From NCBI RefSeq assembly GCF_021530565.1, contig NZ_JAKGBI010000021.1, positions 47,625 to 111,624 of the forward strand: a DNA stretch of 64,000 nt. The letters are read 5' to 3'. The position numbers were made by a program, and so were the translations under genes. Shown in pieces: positions 17,912-27,191 of this stretch; position 1 is the first letter of the stretch; every line of letters starts with the position of its first letter. Below the pieces are notes generated by a model that worked only from the letters and a program-made list of their open reading frames with translations, ran no database searches and was not told the origin of the DNA. The stretch comes from Pseudoalteromonas sp. SMS1 (GTDB lineage Bacteria; Pseudomonadota; Gammaproteobacteria; Enterobacterales; Alteromonadaceae).

Positions 17912-19193
17912 AATTGGGAAGGGTTATTTTTATTTCCGCGCCCTGTAAACCATTGCTTACTGACAAATCTCCACCGTGTTGTTCAATGATATGTCTGCTC
18001 AATGTGATACCAATTCCCTGACCATCTGACTTAGTGGAGTAAAAAGGCGTTGTCGCGTTTTCTAAGTTCGCAAATCCACCTCCCTGATCGGTCACGATTA
18101 TCACCACGTGAGAAGCCTGATAAAATGCATTGAGCCCTACCCAATGTCGCGGCGGGTTAACGGCTTCATTGGCTTCAAATGCATTTTTTATCAGGTTTAT
18201 TAACACCTGTTCAAGCAACTGCGGGTCGCAATAGCAGTATCGCACCGAACACGCTAAGTCGATGCGCTGATCTTCGTACATTTCGCTGAATAACTTTTTG
18301 ATAGACATCAATAGATCTAACAACACCCGCTTTTCTCTATGTAACTTGAGCGGTTTAGATATTTGACTATAACGCCCTACAAATGCTTGTAAGTGTGCAC
18401 AGCGCTGCTCAATGACGCTCAATGCATTGCGATCTCGCGACTGCGTTATTTTTGTTTGTAAGCTTTGCGCAAGCGAGCTCACGGGGGATAAGGAGTTATG
18501 TATTTCATGCCCAATCACCCGAATTAATCGCTGCCAGGCTGACAACTCTTGGTGCCTTAATACTTTACGAATATCCGTCGCAATAATCAGACGGTGGCAT
18601 TCTCCTTGTTCATAAAACTCGCTGCTATGTAATGTCCACTGAACACGTCGCGATTCAGTGCGAAAGCGCCACGCTCCCTGACATTCTTCTAGGTCTAACT
18701 GCATCGCTGTATGACCTTGCACAGTGTGCCATGATTGATGATAAATTAATTCAAAGGCAGCGTTAGCATAACTGAGTTGCTTTTTTTCATTAAACACCCA
18801 AATCGGGCTGGGTAGTTTATCAATCAGTTGGTAGAGCACGAAAGATTGACGGTTATATCTTGTTTTATCTTTGTGCAATCGCTCGCTCAGCGCCACCATT
18901 TGAGCTTCCAACTCAGCCGCCTCACCCGTGTGAAAACGCGGCTTCACTTGATGGTTGTAATCTGTCTGCTGTATTGCTTCCAGTTGAATATTGACCCGTC
19001 TGAAGAGGCCAACAACTCGCCCAACTTGCCATTTGGCCATACAGTGTAAAAGATAAAAAGAAACACAACTCACGCCGATAGACCAGAAAACAGCAAACGA
19101 CTGCAATGAGGTCACAACGCAGACTAACCCACTGATCACCAAGTTTAATAACAGCAAATATAGGCGCAACTCACGCTCTAAATTAGCCTTCAT
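17910..19193 (-). CDS. Sensor histidine kinase (NtrB-like) paired with an NtrC-type regulator
   Basis: 427 residues. Two N-terminal TM segments (about 11-28 and 33-51) with almost no periplasmic loop suggest sensing within the membrane or cytoplasm. A HAMP-like linker and a PAS domain (about 115-205, SPIWVFNEKKQLSYANAAF) precede the dimerisation/phosphoacceptor segment VIGHEIHNSLSPVSS, with His229. The ATPase domain has the N-box NLIKNAFEANEA, G1 DQGGGF and GIGITLSRHIIEQHGG. The gene overlaps the regulator gene by 11 bases, so the pair is translated together. This kinase/regulator type is common beside HlyD-ABC-FtsX export genes, as here, though the two loci are 8 kb apart. Confidence 0.9.
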   Translation of the reverse strand: MKANLERELRLYLLLLNLVISGLVCVVTSLQSFAVFWSIGVSCVSFYLLHCMAKWQVGRVVGLFRRVNIQLEAIQQTDYNHQVKPRFHTGEAAELEAQMVALSERLHKDKTRYNRQSFVLYQLIDKLPSPIWVFNEKKQLSYANAAFELIYHQSWHTVQGHTAMQLDLEECQGAWRFRTESRRVQWTLHSSEFYEQGECHRLIIATDIRKVLRHQELSAWQRLIRVIGHEIHNSLSPVSSLAQSLQTKITQSRDRNALSVIEQRCAHLQAFVGRYSQISKPLKLHREKRVLLDLLMSIKKLFSEMYEDQRIDLACSVRYCYCDPQLLEQVLINLIKNAFEANEAVNPPRHWVGLNAFYQASHVVIIVTDQGGGFANLENATTPFYSTKSDGQGIGITLSRHIIEQHGGDLSVSNGLQGAEIKITLPN

Positions 19194-20565
19194 TTTTTAG
19201 TCCATGTTTTTCAATACGCCTATATAGTGAAGACTTACTTACACCCAGCCTGTTTGCGGCTTTGCTAACAGCGCCTTTTTCCTCAGTTAACACGTGTGTA
19301 ATTGCGGCTTTTTCTAACTCTGCAAGTGTCTGTCCCTCAGAGTACGATACCGTTGCTTGCGCATAGGACGGGGCCGGGGTACTGGCAAAGCGCAGTTGGC
19401 AGTCATGCAAATTAATGTGCGTGCCATCACTCATCAGCAAAGCCCGCTCCATAACATGACTTAATTCGCGGATATTACCAGGCCATGGGTAATGCAAGAA
19501 TGCGGCGCACACTTCTTCGTTAAGCGGCTTTGTTGCCATCTGATAACGCTGAGCATGTTTAGCCAGCAAATGTGTTGCAAATGGCACAATGTCTTCTTTA
19601 CGTTGGCGCAAAGGGGGAAGCTCAAAAACAAACGTATTGATGCGATATAACAAATCGGTGCGAAATTCACCTCGCGCGACCAGTTGAGCAAGATCCGCAT
19701 TGGTTGCACAGATCAGCCTTGCGTCACTTCGCTGTGTCTCACTGCTGCCCAGCACTTCATACTCCCCCGACTCTAAAACACGCAGTAGCTTCGCTTGCAA
19801 AGGCAATGATAGAGTTGCGACTTCATCGAGAAACAATGTCCCCGTGCAAGCGCTTGCAAAGCGACCTACGCGATCTGCCTTTGCATCTGTGAATGCTCCT
19901 TTTTTATGACCGAATAATTCACTTTCAAATAGGCTTGTAGAAAGCGCACCAACATTGACACTCACGAGGGGGCCACCAGCTCTCTGAGAGCATTCGTGTA
20001 ACCACTCAACAATGTGACTTTTGCCTACCCCACTCTCGCCACACAACAAGATCGACGCATCGGTTTTGGCAATACGTGCCAATTGTGCTTCTAGGTTGCG
20101 TATTTCAGGGCATTGCCAAACATAGCTCTGGGAGGTATTGATTTGCGGCTGTGGGTGCTTAGCCGCGCGATCTATTCGCACTTTTTGACGTTGACTTACC
20201 TTCAACTGCTGTTGAATAGACGCAAGCAACGCGTCGTTTTGCCAAGGTTTTTCAATAAAGTCACTGGCACCAAGCTGCAATGCTTGTACCGCGAGTGCTA
20301 CACTCCCCCACCCAGTAAGGCAAATCACGGCTGGCGCTGTACTTTGCTTGTTTAACCAGCGTAAAAAGCTCATGCCCTCTTCACCAGAAGTCGTATCTCT
20401 TGAAAAGTTCATGTCGAGTAAGATAAGCGATACGGCCCTGACACTTAAGAGCTGTTTAGCACTCGTTGGAGAGTCGGCTTCAAGCACCTCAAAGCCCTGA
20501 TCTTCAAGAAAATAGGCGATACTCAATCGCACTTCTAGATTGTCATCAATGATCAATATGGTCAT
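19183..20565 (-). CDS. Sigma-54-dependent response regulator (NtrC family)
   Basis: 460 residues from the ATG at 20563-20565; an in-frame ATG at 20583 would add six residues and neither start has a good ribosome site, so the choice follows the canonical receiver start MTILIIDDN. The receiver domain has the acidic pair IIDDN, phosphoacceptor Asp51 (LILLDMNF) and Lys106 (EKPW). The AAA+ domain has Walker A GESGVGKS (176-183) and Walker B-like LFLDEV. The sigma-54 contact loop reads GAFTDA (223-228) instead of the classical GAFTGA. The C-terminus is a Fis-type helix-turn-helix (AVSKAANRLGVSKSSLYRRIEKHGL). It probably activates a sigma-54 promoter, possibly that of the ABC exporter operon; the target is inferred. 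Confidence 0.93.
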   Translation of the reverse strand: MTILIIDDNLEVRLSIAYFLEDQGFEVLEADSPTSAKQLLSVRAVSLILLDMNFSRDTTSGEEGMSFLRWLNKQSTAPAVICLTGWGSVALAVQALQLGASDFIEKPWQNDALLASIQQQLKVSQRQKVRIDRAAKHPQPQINTSQSYVWQCPEIRNLEAQLARIAKTDASILLCGESGVGKSHIVEWLHECSQRAGGPLVSVNVGALSTSLFESELFGHKKGAFTDAKADRVGRFASACTGTLFLDEVATLSLPLQAKLLRVLESGEYEVLGSSETQRSDARLICATNADLAQLVARGEFRTDLLYRINTFVFELPPLRQRKEDIVPFATHLLAKHAQRYQMATKPLNEEVCAAFLHYPWPGNIRELSHVMERALLMSDGTHINLHDCQLRFASTPAPSYAQATVSYSEGQTLAELEKAAITHVLTEEKGAVSKAANRLGVSKSSLYRRIEKHGLKNEG

Positions 20566-20637
20566 GATTGATACCGCGCGCATACCCCAGCTATCAAAGT
20601 GTCGCTAGGATACGCCAAACGCGGTAAATCTAAAAGG

Positions 20638-21489
20638 TCATAGCCAACGGATCTTCGTCATTAATGTATGGCTCTGTCCAGGTTCAATTGTTGCGGTGTC
20701 TTCCAATACATTCGCCGCTTCTAAACACAGCATGGTCAAATACTCTTCGTCTTGGAAGTTGCTCAAACGCTTCGATTTTTCAATCCATGGATTCCACAGC
20801 ACGCAGGACATTGAATTTTCTCGAGATACTTCAATCACCCCTTGTGGTGTATGAATGGTTTGCACAGGCCCAGCTTGGGTATAAACCATGTCTGTTTCAC
20901 GCGCAAACTCAACGGTATTGTCTTGCGTATAAGGCCCCTCACCAAACTCAATGAACTTTGCTCCTTGCAACCCATCCACTTTTGTCGATTTGATATCAGG
21001 TGTTGGTAGATAAGTATGTAGCGCTTGTGTAAGTGAAAATGGCGCTTTACCTAGGTTCGTATTGGTTAGTCTGACTTCTACAGCGTCACTCAATACAAAT
21101 TCTACCTCTAGCCTAGACTCATAAGGCCAGTAGAGATCGTCTATCATCATCATAGGTAGTGAGAGGGAAATACGGACTGCATCTGCAGTTTCAACCACTT
21201 TTTCAGCGCGCCATACGACTTTTCTCGCCACGCCATGTGCAGGCCAGTCGGGGTTTTCGTGCGTGCCAAACCAAGGCCAACAGATTGGAATGCCACCTCT
21301 TACCGATTTACCCTCTTGATAATCTTCATCCGCAGAGACCCACATTAAATCCGTTTTACCGGTGGGAATAAACTCTGTAAGTTGCGCACCTTGGAGAAAA
21401 ATCTTGGCTTGGCATAATGGGCTGTTTACATCAAAATACTCCAACCCAGACTCGGTTCTCGCTAATTTTACCGATTCGGAAAATTCCAT
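20638..21489 (-). CDS. D-hexose-6-phosphate mutarotase (YeaD family)
   Basis: Cytoplasmic enzyme of 283 residues interconverting alpha and beta anomers of glucose-6-phosphate and related hexose phosphates. Family features are the substrate-binding segment GGIPICWPWFG, THENPDWPAHGVAR with the first catalytic-region His, ALHTYLPTPD with the second His, and the late MLCLEAANV segment holding the catalytic Glu. Length is typical (about 280-300). It lies 72 bases upstream (in plus-strand sense) of the NtrC-type gene's start, on the same strand, but there is no evidence of joint function. The start ATG is 133 bases from the next gene. Confidence 0.9.
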   Translation of the reverse strand: MEFSESVKLARTESGLEYFDVNSPLCQAKIFLQGAQLTEFIPTGKTDLMWVSADEDYQEGKSVRGGIPICWPWFGTHENPDWPAHGVARKVVWRAEKVVETADAVRISLSLPMMMIDDLYWPYESRLEVEFVLSDAVEVRLTNTNLGKAPFSLTQALHTYLPTPDIKSTKVDGLQGAKFIEFGEGPYTQDNTVEFARETDMVYTQAGPVQTIHTPQGVIEVSRENSMSCVLWNPWIEKSKRLSNFQDEEYLTMLCLEAANVLEDTATIEPGQSHTLMTKIRWL

Positions 21490-21623
21490 GATCCACCTAT
21501 AAATTGTCTTTAACTCTCCCTACATTACCGACCCACTTTCATCGAGTAAACCTCAATTACGCACTATGAATGATCTTCAACAGTTTTGTTTAAAATAGCG
21601 CCAAATATTTACCATTTGCTCGG

Positions 21624-23585
21624 TTAGACTTTGAATTTGCCTACCAGCTCAGTGAGTTGATGTGACAGTCCTGTCATTTTTTCACCGTTGTCACACGTAT
21701 CACTGGCTATCGCACTGACACTGTCAGCGGCATTTTTAATTTCAACAACGTTGCGGTTAATATCTTCTGCCACATGTTGTTGCTCTTCAGCAGCCGTGGC
21801 GATTTGAGTATTCAAATCACTGATATTTTGAATCGACTGTGTAATTTCAATAAATTGATTTTGCGCAGAGTGGGTTAACTCAACCGTTTTTTCTGTTTTC
21901 GTCAAACTATTCTTCATATCCGTTGAGACGCCTTCAGTCATTTTGCGCAATTTATCGAGTTGCGACGCTATCTCTTCCGTTGACTCAGAGGTACGTTGAG
22001 ATAAGGCCCTGACTTCATCTGCCACAACCGCAAAGCCGCGACCATGCTCACCCGCGCGAGCAGCCTCAATCGCCGCATTTAAAGCCAACAAATTCGTTTG
22101 CTCCGCGATGCCCCGGATCACGCTCAATATCGACATGATGTTTTCACTCTCACTGTCGAGCTTAGTGATGTCCGTTGTCGCGCGATTAATTACCTCAGAC
22201 AAATCAGCCACACTGTGCACCGTTTCGGTAATCACCGTTTGGCCCAACTCGGATGCATGCTGAGTCTGCGAAGCAAGTTCTGCGGCATTGGCACAACTAG
22301 ATGCGACCTCATTGGCTGTGGCTGCCATTTCATTGATGGCTGTCGCTGCCATTTCCAAAGCTTGTTGCTGTGCACTTGTTGAGCCAGTTAATTCATCAGC
22401 TTGCCCCGCGGTGGTCAGTGCCGTTTGATTGACCTGTTGCGCGCAATGGTTAATTTGCTGCACCAGCTGCGCAATCAAGTTCAAAAATTGGTTGAAGCTT
22501 TCGGCCAATCTGCCCGTTTCATCTTGTGTATTCACATCAAGACGCTTGGTCAGATCCCCTCCACCTTGAGAAATTGCCGTTAAACCATCACTGACGTTAA
22601 CAATCGGCCCAGACAGCAAACTGGCTATATACGTTGCTAATACGATAAAAATGGCCACTAAAATGAGGCTAATCACAATCAAGGTCCACATCATATTATT
22701 GGCCGTGCTCATCACCTCTTGCTGTTCAACAAAGGCGATGAACTTCCAACCCAGTGTTTTTGATGTGTAAATATTGGAAAAGTAGTCAATGCCATCAATG
22801 GTAATTTCAAACAGGCCGTCAGGGCTACGATTTAACTCGCGATACAAACCGTTTTCCACTTCATCAATGTGCTTAAAGGTATAATCTGGATGTTTTGCAT
22901 TGACTAAAATCGTGCCCGTGTCCTCTTCCAACATTAAGTAACCGGTCTCTCCCAATTTGATGCTTTTAATGATGTCTGTGAGGCCTTTCAAAGACACATC
23001 CATTCCTTGCACACCGATAAACTGACCACTGCGCGACTGTACCGCTTTCACGGTCGAAATGATTGCCGTGTCATCGGGCGCCCAATAATACGCATCGGTC
23101 AGTGACGTCTGTCCATTTGCACTTTTGCCAGTTGTATACCAGGGCCTGACTCTTGGATCGTACTGCGCGCTCACCTGCCCTTTTGGCCATTGAATATAGC
23201 CGCCTTCGGGGTTACCAAAATAAATATAAGAAATACCAGGATGGGAATCGCCAAATTGGCTGTACAATTCAAACAGTCGCTGCTCTACCGTTGTGCCTAT
23301 ATCAGGCGTCATTTGCTTTGCGCTGGGGTTATCGATATATACAGACACCCCTGCGCTGCCATTTTGCACATCCGGATGACCGGACAGGTATGACACATTC
23401 TTGGCAACTTCATCAAAGAACATGCTAATCCCGTTATCTATTTGTTGTGCTTCACGACTGCTCATTTCAACAAACTTTTCAATCGCAAGCTGCCGAGTTT
23501 GACTGATCACGATGGCGGCAATAATGACGAGGGGTACCACAATCGCGGTAATGAATGCGAGACGTAACTTTTGAGAAATATTCAT
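21624..23585 (-). CDS. Methyl-accepting chemotaxis protein with dCache sensor
   Basis: Chemoreceptor of 653 residues. The start at 23583-23585 (MNISQKLRLAF) is chosen because AGGAAG lies 7 bases upstream; a start seven codons earlier lacks this. TM1 spans about 10-32. The periplasmic double-Cache domain (about 35-305) contains YIYFGNPEGGYIQWP and DPRVRPWYTTGK, the typical ligand-binding motif of amino-acid and amine Cache sensors. TM2 is at about 307-330, then HAMP and the signalling helix with the conserved tip EQTNLLALNAAIEAARAGE. There is no C-terminal CheR-binding pentapeptide (ends LVGKFKV). The ligand is unknown. The porins transcribed divergently may share a nutrient, but nothing shows this. 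Confidence 0.93.
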   Translation of the reverse strand: MNISQKLRLAFITAIVVPLVIIAAIVISQTRQLAIEKFVEMSSREAQQIDNGISMFFDEVAKNVSYLSGHPDVQNGSAGVSVYIDNPSAKQMTPDIGTTVEQRLFELYSQFGDSHPGISYIYFGNPEGGYIQWPKGQVSAQYDPRVRPWYTTGKSANGQTSLTDAYYWAPDDTAIISTVKAVQSRSGQFIGVQGMDVSLKGLTDIIKSIKLGETGYLMLEEDTGTILVNAKHPDYTFKHIDEVENGLYRELNRSPDGLFEITIDGIDYFSNIYTSKTLGWKFIAFVEQQEVMSTANNMMWTLIVISLILVAIFIVLATYIASLLSGPIVNVSDGLTAISQGGGDLTKRLDVNTQDETGRLAESFNQFLNLIAQLVQQINHCAQQVNQTALTTAGQADELTGSTSAQQQALEMAATAINEMAATANEVASSCANAAELASQTQHASELGQTVITETVHSVADLSEVINRATTDITKLDSESENIMSILSVIRGIAEQTNLLALNAAIEAARAGEHGRGFAVVADEVRALSQRTSESTEEIASQLDKLRKMTEGVSTDMKNSLTKTEKTVELTHSAQNQFIEITQSIQNISDLNTQIATAAEEQQHVAEDINRNVVEIKNAADSVSAIASDTCDNGEKMTGLSHQLTELVGKFKV

Positions 23586-23745
23586 AGCGAGACTTCCTGT
23601 GAGCATTCAAAAAATATAGTTGCAGATCTTCAACTATACAAAAAGATTAAAAAATTCCGGCCCAATAGCAGCTTGGTGCGGTGTGCAATCTCCGTAATAC
23701 TCAACTACGCTTAGCTACAGTAACTCCCCATACGGACACCCCAAC

Positions 23746-25002
23746 ATGTTACGCAAAACCAAAATCTACGTTGCCATGGCACTGTTGATACCGGCAAGTA
23801 CATCGTCCGCGCTAGCGTCTGATGATGAATTGGCTGAACTCAAACAACAGCTGCTCAAGCTGCAAAAGCGCATCACTCAACTTGAACAAACCAAACAACA
23901 AGAAGCGAAGCAACGAGCGCAAACAAAGGAAAGCGCACTGAAGCCAAGCGTCAAAGTAGGCGGCGCCGTCAGAACAACGTTTAGCCACACCTCTTATGAT
24001 GATGACAATAAAAATCGCGGGGGCGATTTTGAGCTCGACGTATTTCGTATTAATTTCTCAGGAAACATTGGGGGGTTTGGCTTAAATGCCGAATGGCGTT
24101 ACTTCGACTATATGACCGCAGTAAAATTCGCGTATCTATATTATGATTTTGCCCAAGATTGGCAAGCACAAGTGGGCCTGACAAAAGTACCTTTTGGTAA
24201 CTGGCCATATAATTCTCACAGCTGGTTTTTTGGCACCACATACTATGTAGGTTTGGAAGATGACCATGATATGGGCGTGCTGTTTAAGCGTAAACTTGCC
24301 GACAACTGGCAACTGGACCTTGGCTTTTTTAAAAATGATGAACTCGGCGGTGTTGACGGGTATGTGGAAGACCGCAGTGATCGTTACTCCTATGATATAG
24401 TGGGATTTAGAAATGCAGGAGATGGAATATACGACGACCCTAACCAAGCTATAGGTGAGTACAATACCTTTTCTGGTCGTTATGGCTATCACTTCGAGCA
24501 CGAAGGTGGTACGACTGAATTAGGCGTCTCAGGGCTAATGGGCGATCTACATAACGGTGTCGCTAAAGCGGGTGATTATCATGCGTGGGCAGTACATCTA
24601 AATGCCAATATTGGGCCTTGGAATTTTCAGCTGCAACATGGTGAATATGATTACAGTATCGCCAACGTCGATCGCATCGCCGTGGGCGCATACGCTTTTT
24701 ATGACTCTATTGCAGCACAAGCGACCATGTCCAACATCAATATCGCGTACAGTATGAAAGTCAAACTTGGTCCGATAAACTCGCTACAGTTCTACAATGA
24801 CTTTGGCATTATTTATGACAAATCAGATCATACCAACGACACTTGGATGAATGTCACAGGGGTCTCTATGTCCGCAGGCGCCTTCTTCTCTTATTTGGAT
24901 TTCGTCAACGCAAAAAACCAGCCCTTTGTGGGTGGATCCATCGCCGGAGACAGTGATGATACAGAACGCAGATTTAACTTAAACTTTGGTTACTACTTTT
25001 AA
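23746..25002 (+). CDS. Outer-membrane porin, phosphate-selective O/P-like, first of tandem pair
   Basis: 418 residues. A signal peptide ends near residue 24 (SALAS). It is followed by a short coiled-coil (about 28-62, ELKQQLLKLQKRITQLEQ), as in trimeric O/P- and DcaP-type porins, and then a beta barrel ending in the outer-membrane signature GYYF. Conserved segments include VFRINFSGNIGGFGLNAEWR, QAQVGLTKVPFGNWPYNSHS and LDLGFFKNDELGG. It is clearly paralogous to the gene 343 bases downstream. The substrate is not deducible; phosphate is only the family label. No strong ribosome site is seen before the ATG. Confidence 0.88.
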   Translation: MLRKTKIYVAMALLIPASTSSALASDDELAELKQQLLKLQKRITQLEQTKQQEAKQRAQTKESALKPSVKVGGAVRTTFSHTSYDDDNKNRGGDFELDVFRINFSGNIGGFGLNAEWRYFDYMTAVKFAYLYYDFAQDWQAQVGLTKVPFGNWPYNSHSWFFGTTYYVGLEDDHDMGVLFKRKLADNWQLDLGFFKNDELGGVDGYVEDRSDRYSYDIVGFRNAGDGIYDDPNQAIGEYNTFSGRYGYHFEHEGGTTELGVSGLMGDLHNGVAKAGDYHAWAVHLNANIGPWNFQLQHGEYDYSIANVDRIAVGAYAFYDSIAAQATMSNINIAYSMKVKLGPINSLQFYNDFGIIYDKSDHTNDTWMNVTGVSMSAGAFFSYLDFVNAKNQPFVGGSIAGDSDDTERRFNLNFGYYF

Positions 25003-25018
25003 ACAGGTGACTTTCACA

Positions 25019-25064
25019 GTAAAGCTAAAAAAACGCCCCACAAACGGATTTTTTTTAGTTTTAC
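25019..25064 (+). terminator. Long AT-rich stem-loop between the two porin genes
   Basis: GTAAAGCTAAAAAAA pairs with TTTTTTTAGTTTTAC through 15 bases (one G-U) with a 16-base loop, starting 16 bases after the first porin stop. It is probably a terminator or mRNA-stabilising end. The remaining 280 bases before the next porin hold two copies of GTTTAATAAAA and no gene. Confidence 0.55.
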
Positions 25065-25345
25065 AGCGCTGTCTGGCTTACAAGAGATGTTTTTTTACAG
25101 TGAAAAACACAAGTCCTTGTTTAATAAAATTATACCTGTAAACACTGTTTAATAAAAACACACTTGGACGGTTCCAAAAATAACAAGTTTGAAGCAACAA
25201 TCTGACAATCAATAATGCCTGTTACGACATTGATACAAGCCAATTACAAACACTCAAAAGTTGCAAACTTACCCAATTTGCAGACATAAATTTTGTACGT
25301 TAGGCTTGCGCCTTTGTTAAATCTCACCCCTCGGATAATCACATA

Positions 25346-26584
25346 ATGTCAAGAAGTATCAGACATGCTTTCGTACTGGGTACGCCACTTTTATTGGCCT
25401 CTCCCCAGACACTTTCTGCCACCAATGAGCTTTCAGAACTGAAGCAACAGCTGGCCAAGTTACAACAAAAAATCGAACAAATAGAATCACAACAAGCAAC
25501 ACAAGCTCAGTCAGAAAAGTCACAATCAGGGATCAAGGTTGGTGGTGCTATCCGAGTTAATTACGCAACCAACTCGTATGATGAAGATGCGAAAAACCGA
25601 GGGGGCGATTTTGATTTCGACGTCTTCCGCTTTAACTTCTCAGGAGAAGTGGCAAACATTGGCCTCAATGCCGAAATCCGCTTTTTCGATTATATGAATG
25701 TCGTAAAATATGCCTACCTCGACTATGACGTCACGTCACAATGGCAAGCACAACTTGGCTTGACTCAAGTACCATTTGGCAATGACCCGTATAACTCCCA
25801 TAGCTTCTTCATGAGCCCCAATTATTTCGTTGGCCTCGAAGACGACTATGACATGGGTATTGTGATGAAGCGCCGCGTCGCCGATAACTGGCAATTGGAT
25901 CTTGGCTTTTTCAAAAATGATGAATTGGGTGGAATCGATGGGTATGTGGAAGATCGCAAAGACCGTTATTCCATCGATATTGTCGGTATCAGAGGACAAA
26001 AAGAAGGGATTTATGACGCCCCAGAAGTACAGCTGGGCGAACAAAATACTTTTGTCGGGCGCTACCATTACCACCTTGAACACTTTGCAGGTTCGACTGC
26101 ATTCGGTATTTCTGCTCTCAGAGGGGGCTTACATGATGGCCAGTACAGTGCAGGAGATTATCAAGCATGGGCTATCCACGTTAACAGTCATGTCGGCAAT
26201 TGGAACGTTCAACTCCAGCATGGTCAATATGACTACCAACTTACCAATGTAGAGCGTATTGCCATTGCGGCCAACGCCACTTATGACACTATGCCAGCCA
26301 AAGCGACCATGTCGAGTGCAAACATAGCCTACAATTGGTCCGTTAATTATGGTCCTGTTACACATTTACAGCTATATAACGATTTTGGCACCCTTTACAA
26401 TAAGTCAGATAACTCAGCAAACACATGGATGAATGTCACAGGCGTTGCGCTTACAGCGGGCCCTATTTTCTCATATATCGACTTAGTGCATGCGAAAAAT
26501 CAGCCCTTTGTTGGCGGTACCATTGCAGGTCAAAGTGAGGATGTTGAACGACGCTTCAATATCAACATCGGTTACTACTTCTAG
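25346..26584 (+). CDS. Outer-membrane porin, phosphate-selective O/P-like, second of tandem pair
   Basis: 412 residues, same architecture as the preceding porin: signal peptide to about residue 25, coiled-coil (ELSELKQQLAKLQQKIEQIE), then a barrel ending GYYF. Long stretches align directly with the first copy (for example DNWQLDLGFFKNDELGG and TWMNVTGV), so the pair arose by tandem duplication and has since diverged, most in the loops. It has its own upstream region of over 280 bases, suggesting separate regulation. The substrate is unknown. Confidence 0.88.
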   Translation: MSRSIRHAFVLGTPLLLASPQTLSATNELSELKQQLAKLQQKIEQIESQQATQAQSEKSQSGIKVGGAIRVNYATNSYDEDAKNRGGDFDFDVFRFNFSGEVANIGLNAEIRFFDYMNVVKYAYLDYDVTSQWQAQLGLTQVPFGNDPYNSHSFFMSPNYFVGLEDDYDMGIVMKRRVADNWQLDLGFFKNDELGGIDGYVEDRKDRYSIDIVGIRGQKEGIYDAPEVQLGEQNTFVGRYHYHLEHFAGSTAFGISALRGGLHDGQYSAGDYQAWAIHVNSHVGNWNVQLQHGQYDYQLTNVERIAIAANATYDTMPAKATMSSANIAYNWSVNYGPVTHLQLYNDFGTLYNKSDNSANTWMNVTGVALTAGPIFSYIDLVHAKNQPFVGGTIAGQSEDVERRFNINIGYYF

Positions 26585-26593
26585 TGCTTCATA

Positions 26594-26626
26594 TTGCCAT
26601 GCAAATTCTCCATATTTGCATGGCAA
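26594..26626 (+). terminator. 13-base perfect stem-loop after the second porin gene
   Basis: TTGCCATGCAAAT and ATTTGCATGGCAA flank a seven-base loop, beginning 10 bases after the porin stop codon. No T-run follows, so it may stabilise the mRNA 3' end rather than terminate on its own. Confidence 0.55.
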
Positions 26627-26799
26627 ACTCCCCTCAAGCCACGTCCTCAGAATAAATTACTGCACATTTCGTCTATAATGGAAAAGCAACAGCTGTTAAA
26701 ATGATATGGGGTCCATACTGTGATCAGCGCATTTTTTGATTCAATTTATGGATATGTGACAGGCGCACAGCACACTTTAAACAGGAGAAACAGCACAAC

Positions 26800-27189
26800 A
26801 TGAAAAAGCTATTTAATCGCTGTTTCTGGCTACATGCTGCGGGGATCATTTTTGTCGGCCTTGGTTTTATCGGTATGGCATTGCCAGTGATGCCAACCAC
26901 GGTTTTTTTCATTCTTGCGCTAGCCTGCTTTTCTCGTTCATCACCCAAATTTGAAAACTGGCTGTTAACACACCCTAAATTTGGCCCCTCACTCATCGCT
27001 TGGCGAGCACATCAGGTTGTGCCTCCAAAGGGCAAGTGGGGTGCCGGCATCGGTATGCTCATTGGCTATATTTTATTATGCTTTAGCCAAGCTCCTTGGT
27101 ATGTATTGGTGCTCGTGGCCATCATCGAAGTATCCGTATTAGCATACTTGCTCACTCGACCATCACACCCTCCGATCACCAATACGTAA
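26800..27189 (+). CDS. YbaN family inner-membrane protein (DUF454)
   Basis: 129 residues with three or four TM segments. The family signature is seen at LGFIGMALPVMPTTVFFILALACFSRSS (quoted in two pieces: GMALPVMPTTVFFILALACF, then SRSSPKFENWLL) and HPKFGPSL. Function of the family is unknown. AGGAG lies about 12 bases before the ATG. It converges on the diheme peroxidase gene, whose stop is only three bases away. Confidence 0.9.
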   Translation: MKKLFNRCFWLHAAGIIFVGLGFIGMALPVMPTTVFFILALACFSRSSPKFENWLLTHPKFGPSLIAWRAHQVVPPKGKWGAGIGMLIGYILLCFSQAPWYVLVLVAIIEVSVLAYLLTRPSHPPITNT

Positions 27190-27191
27190 AA

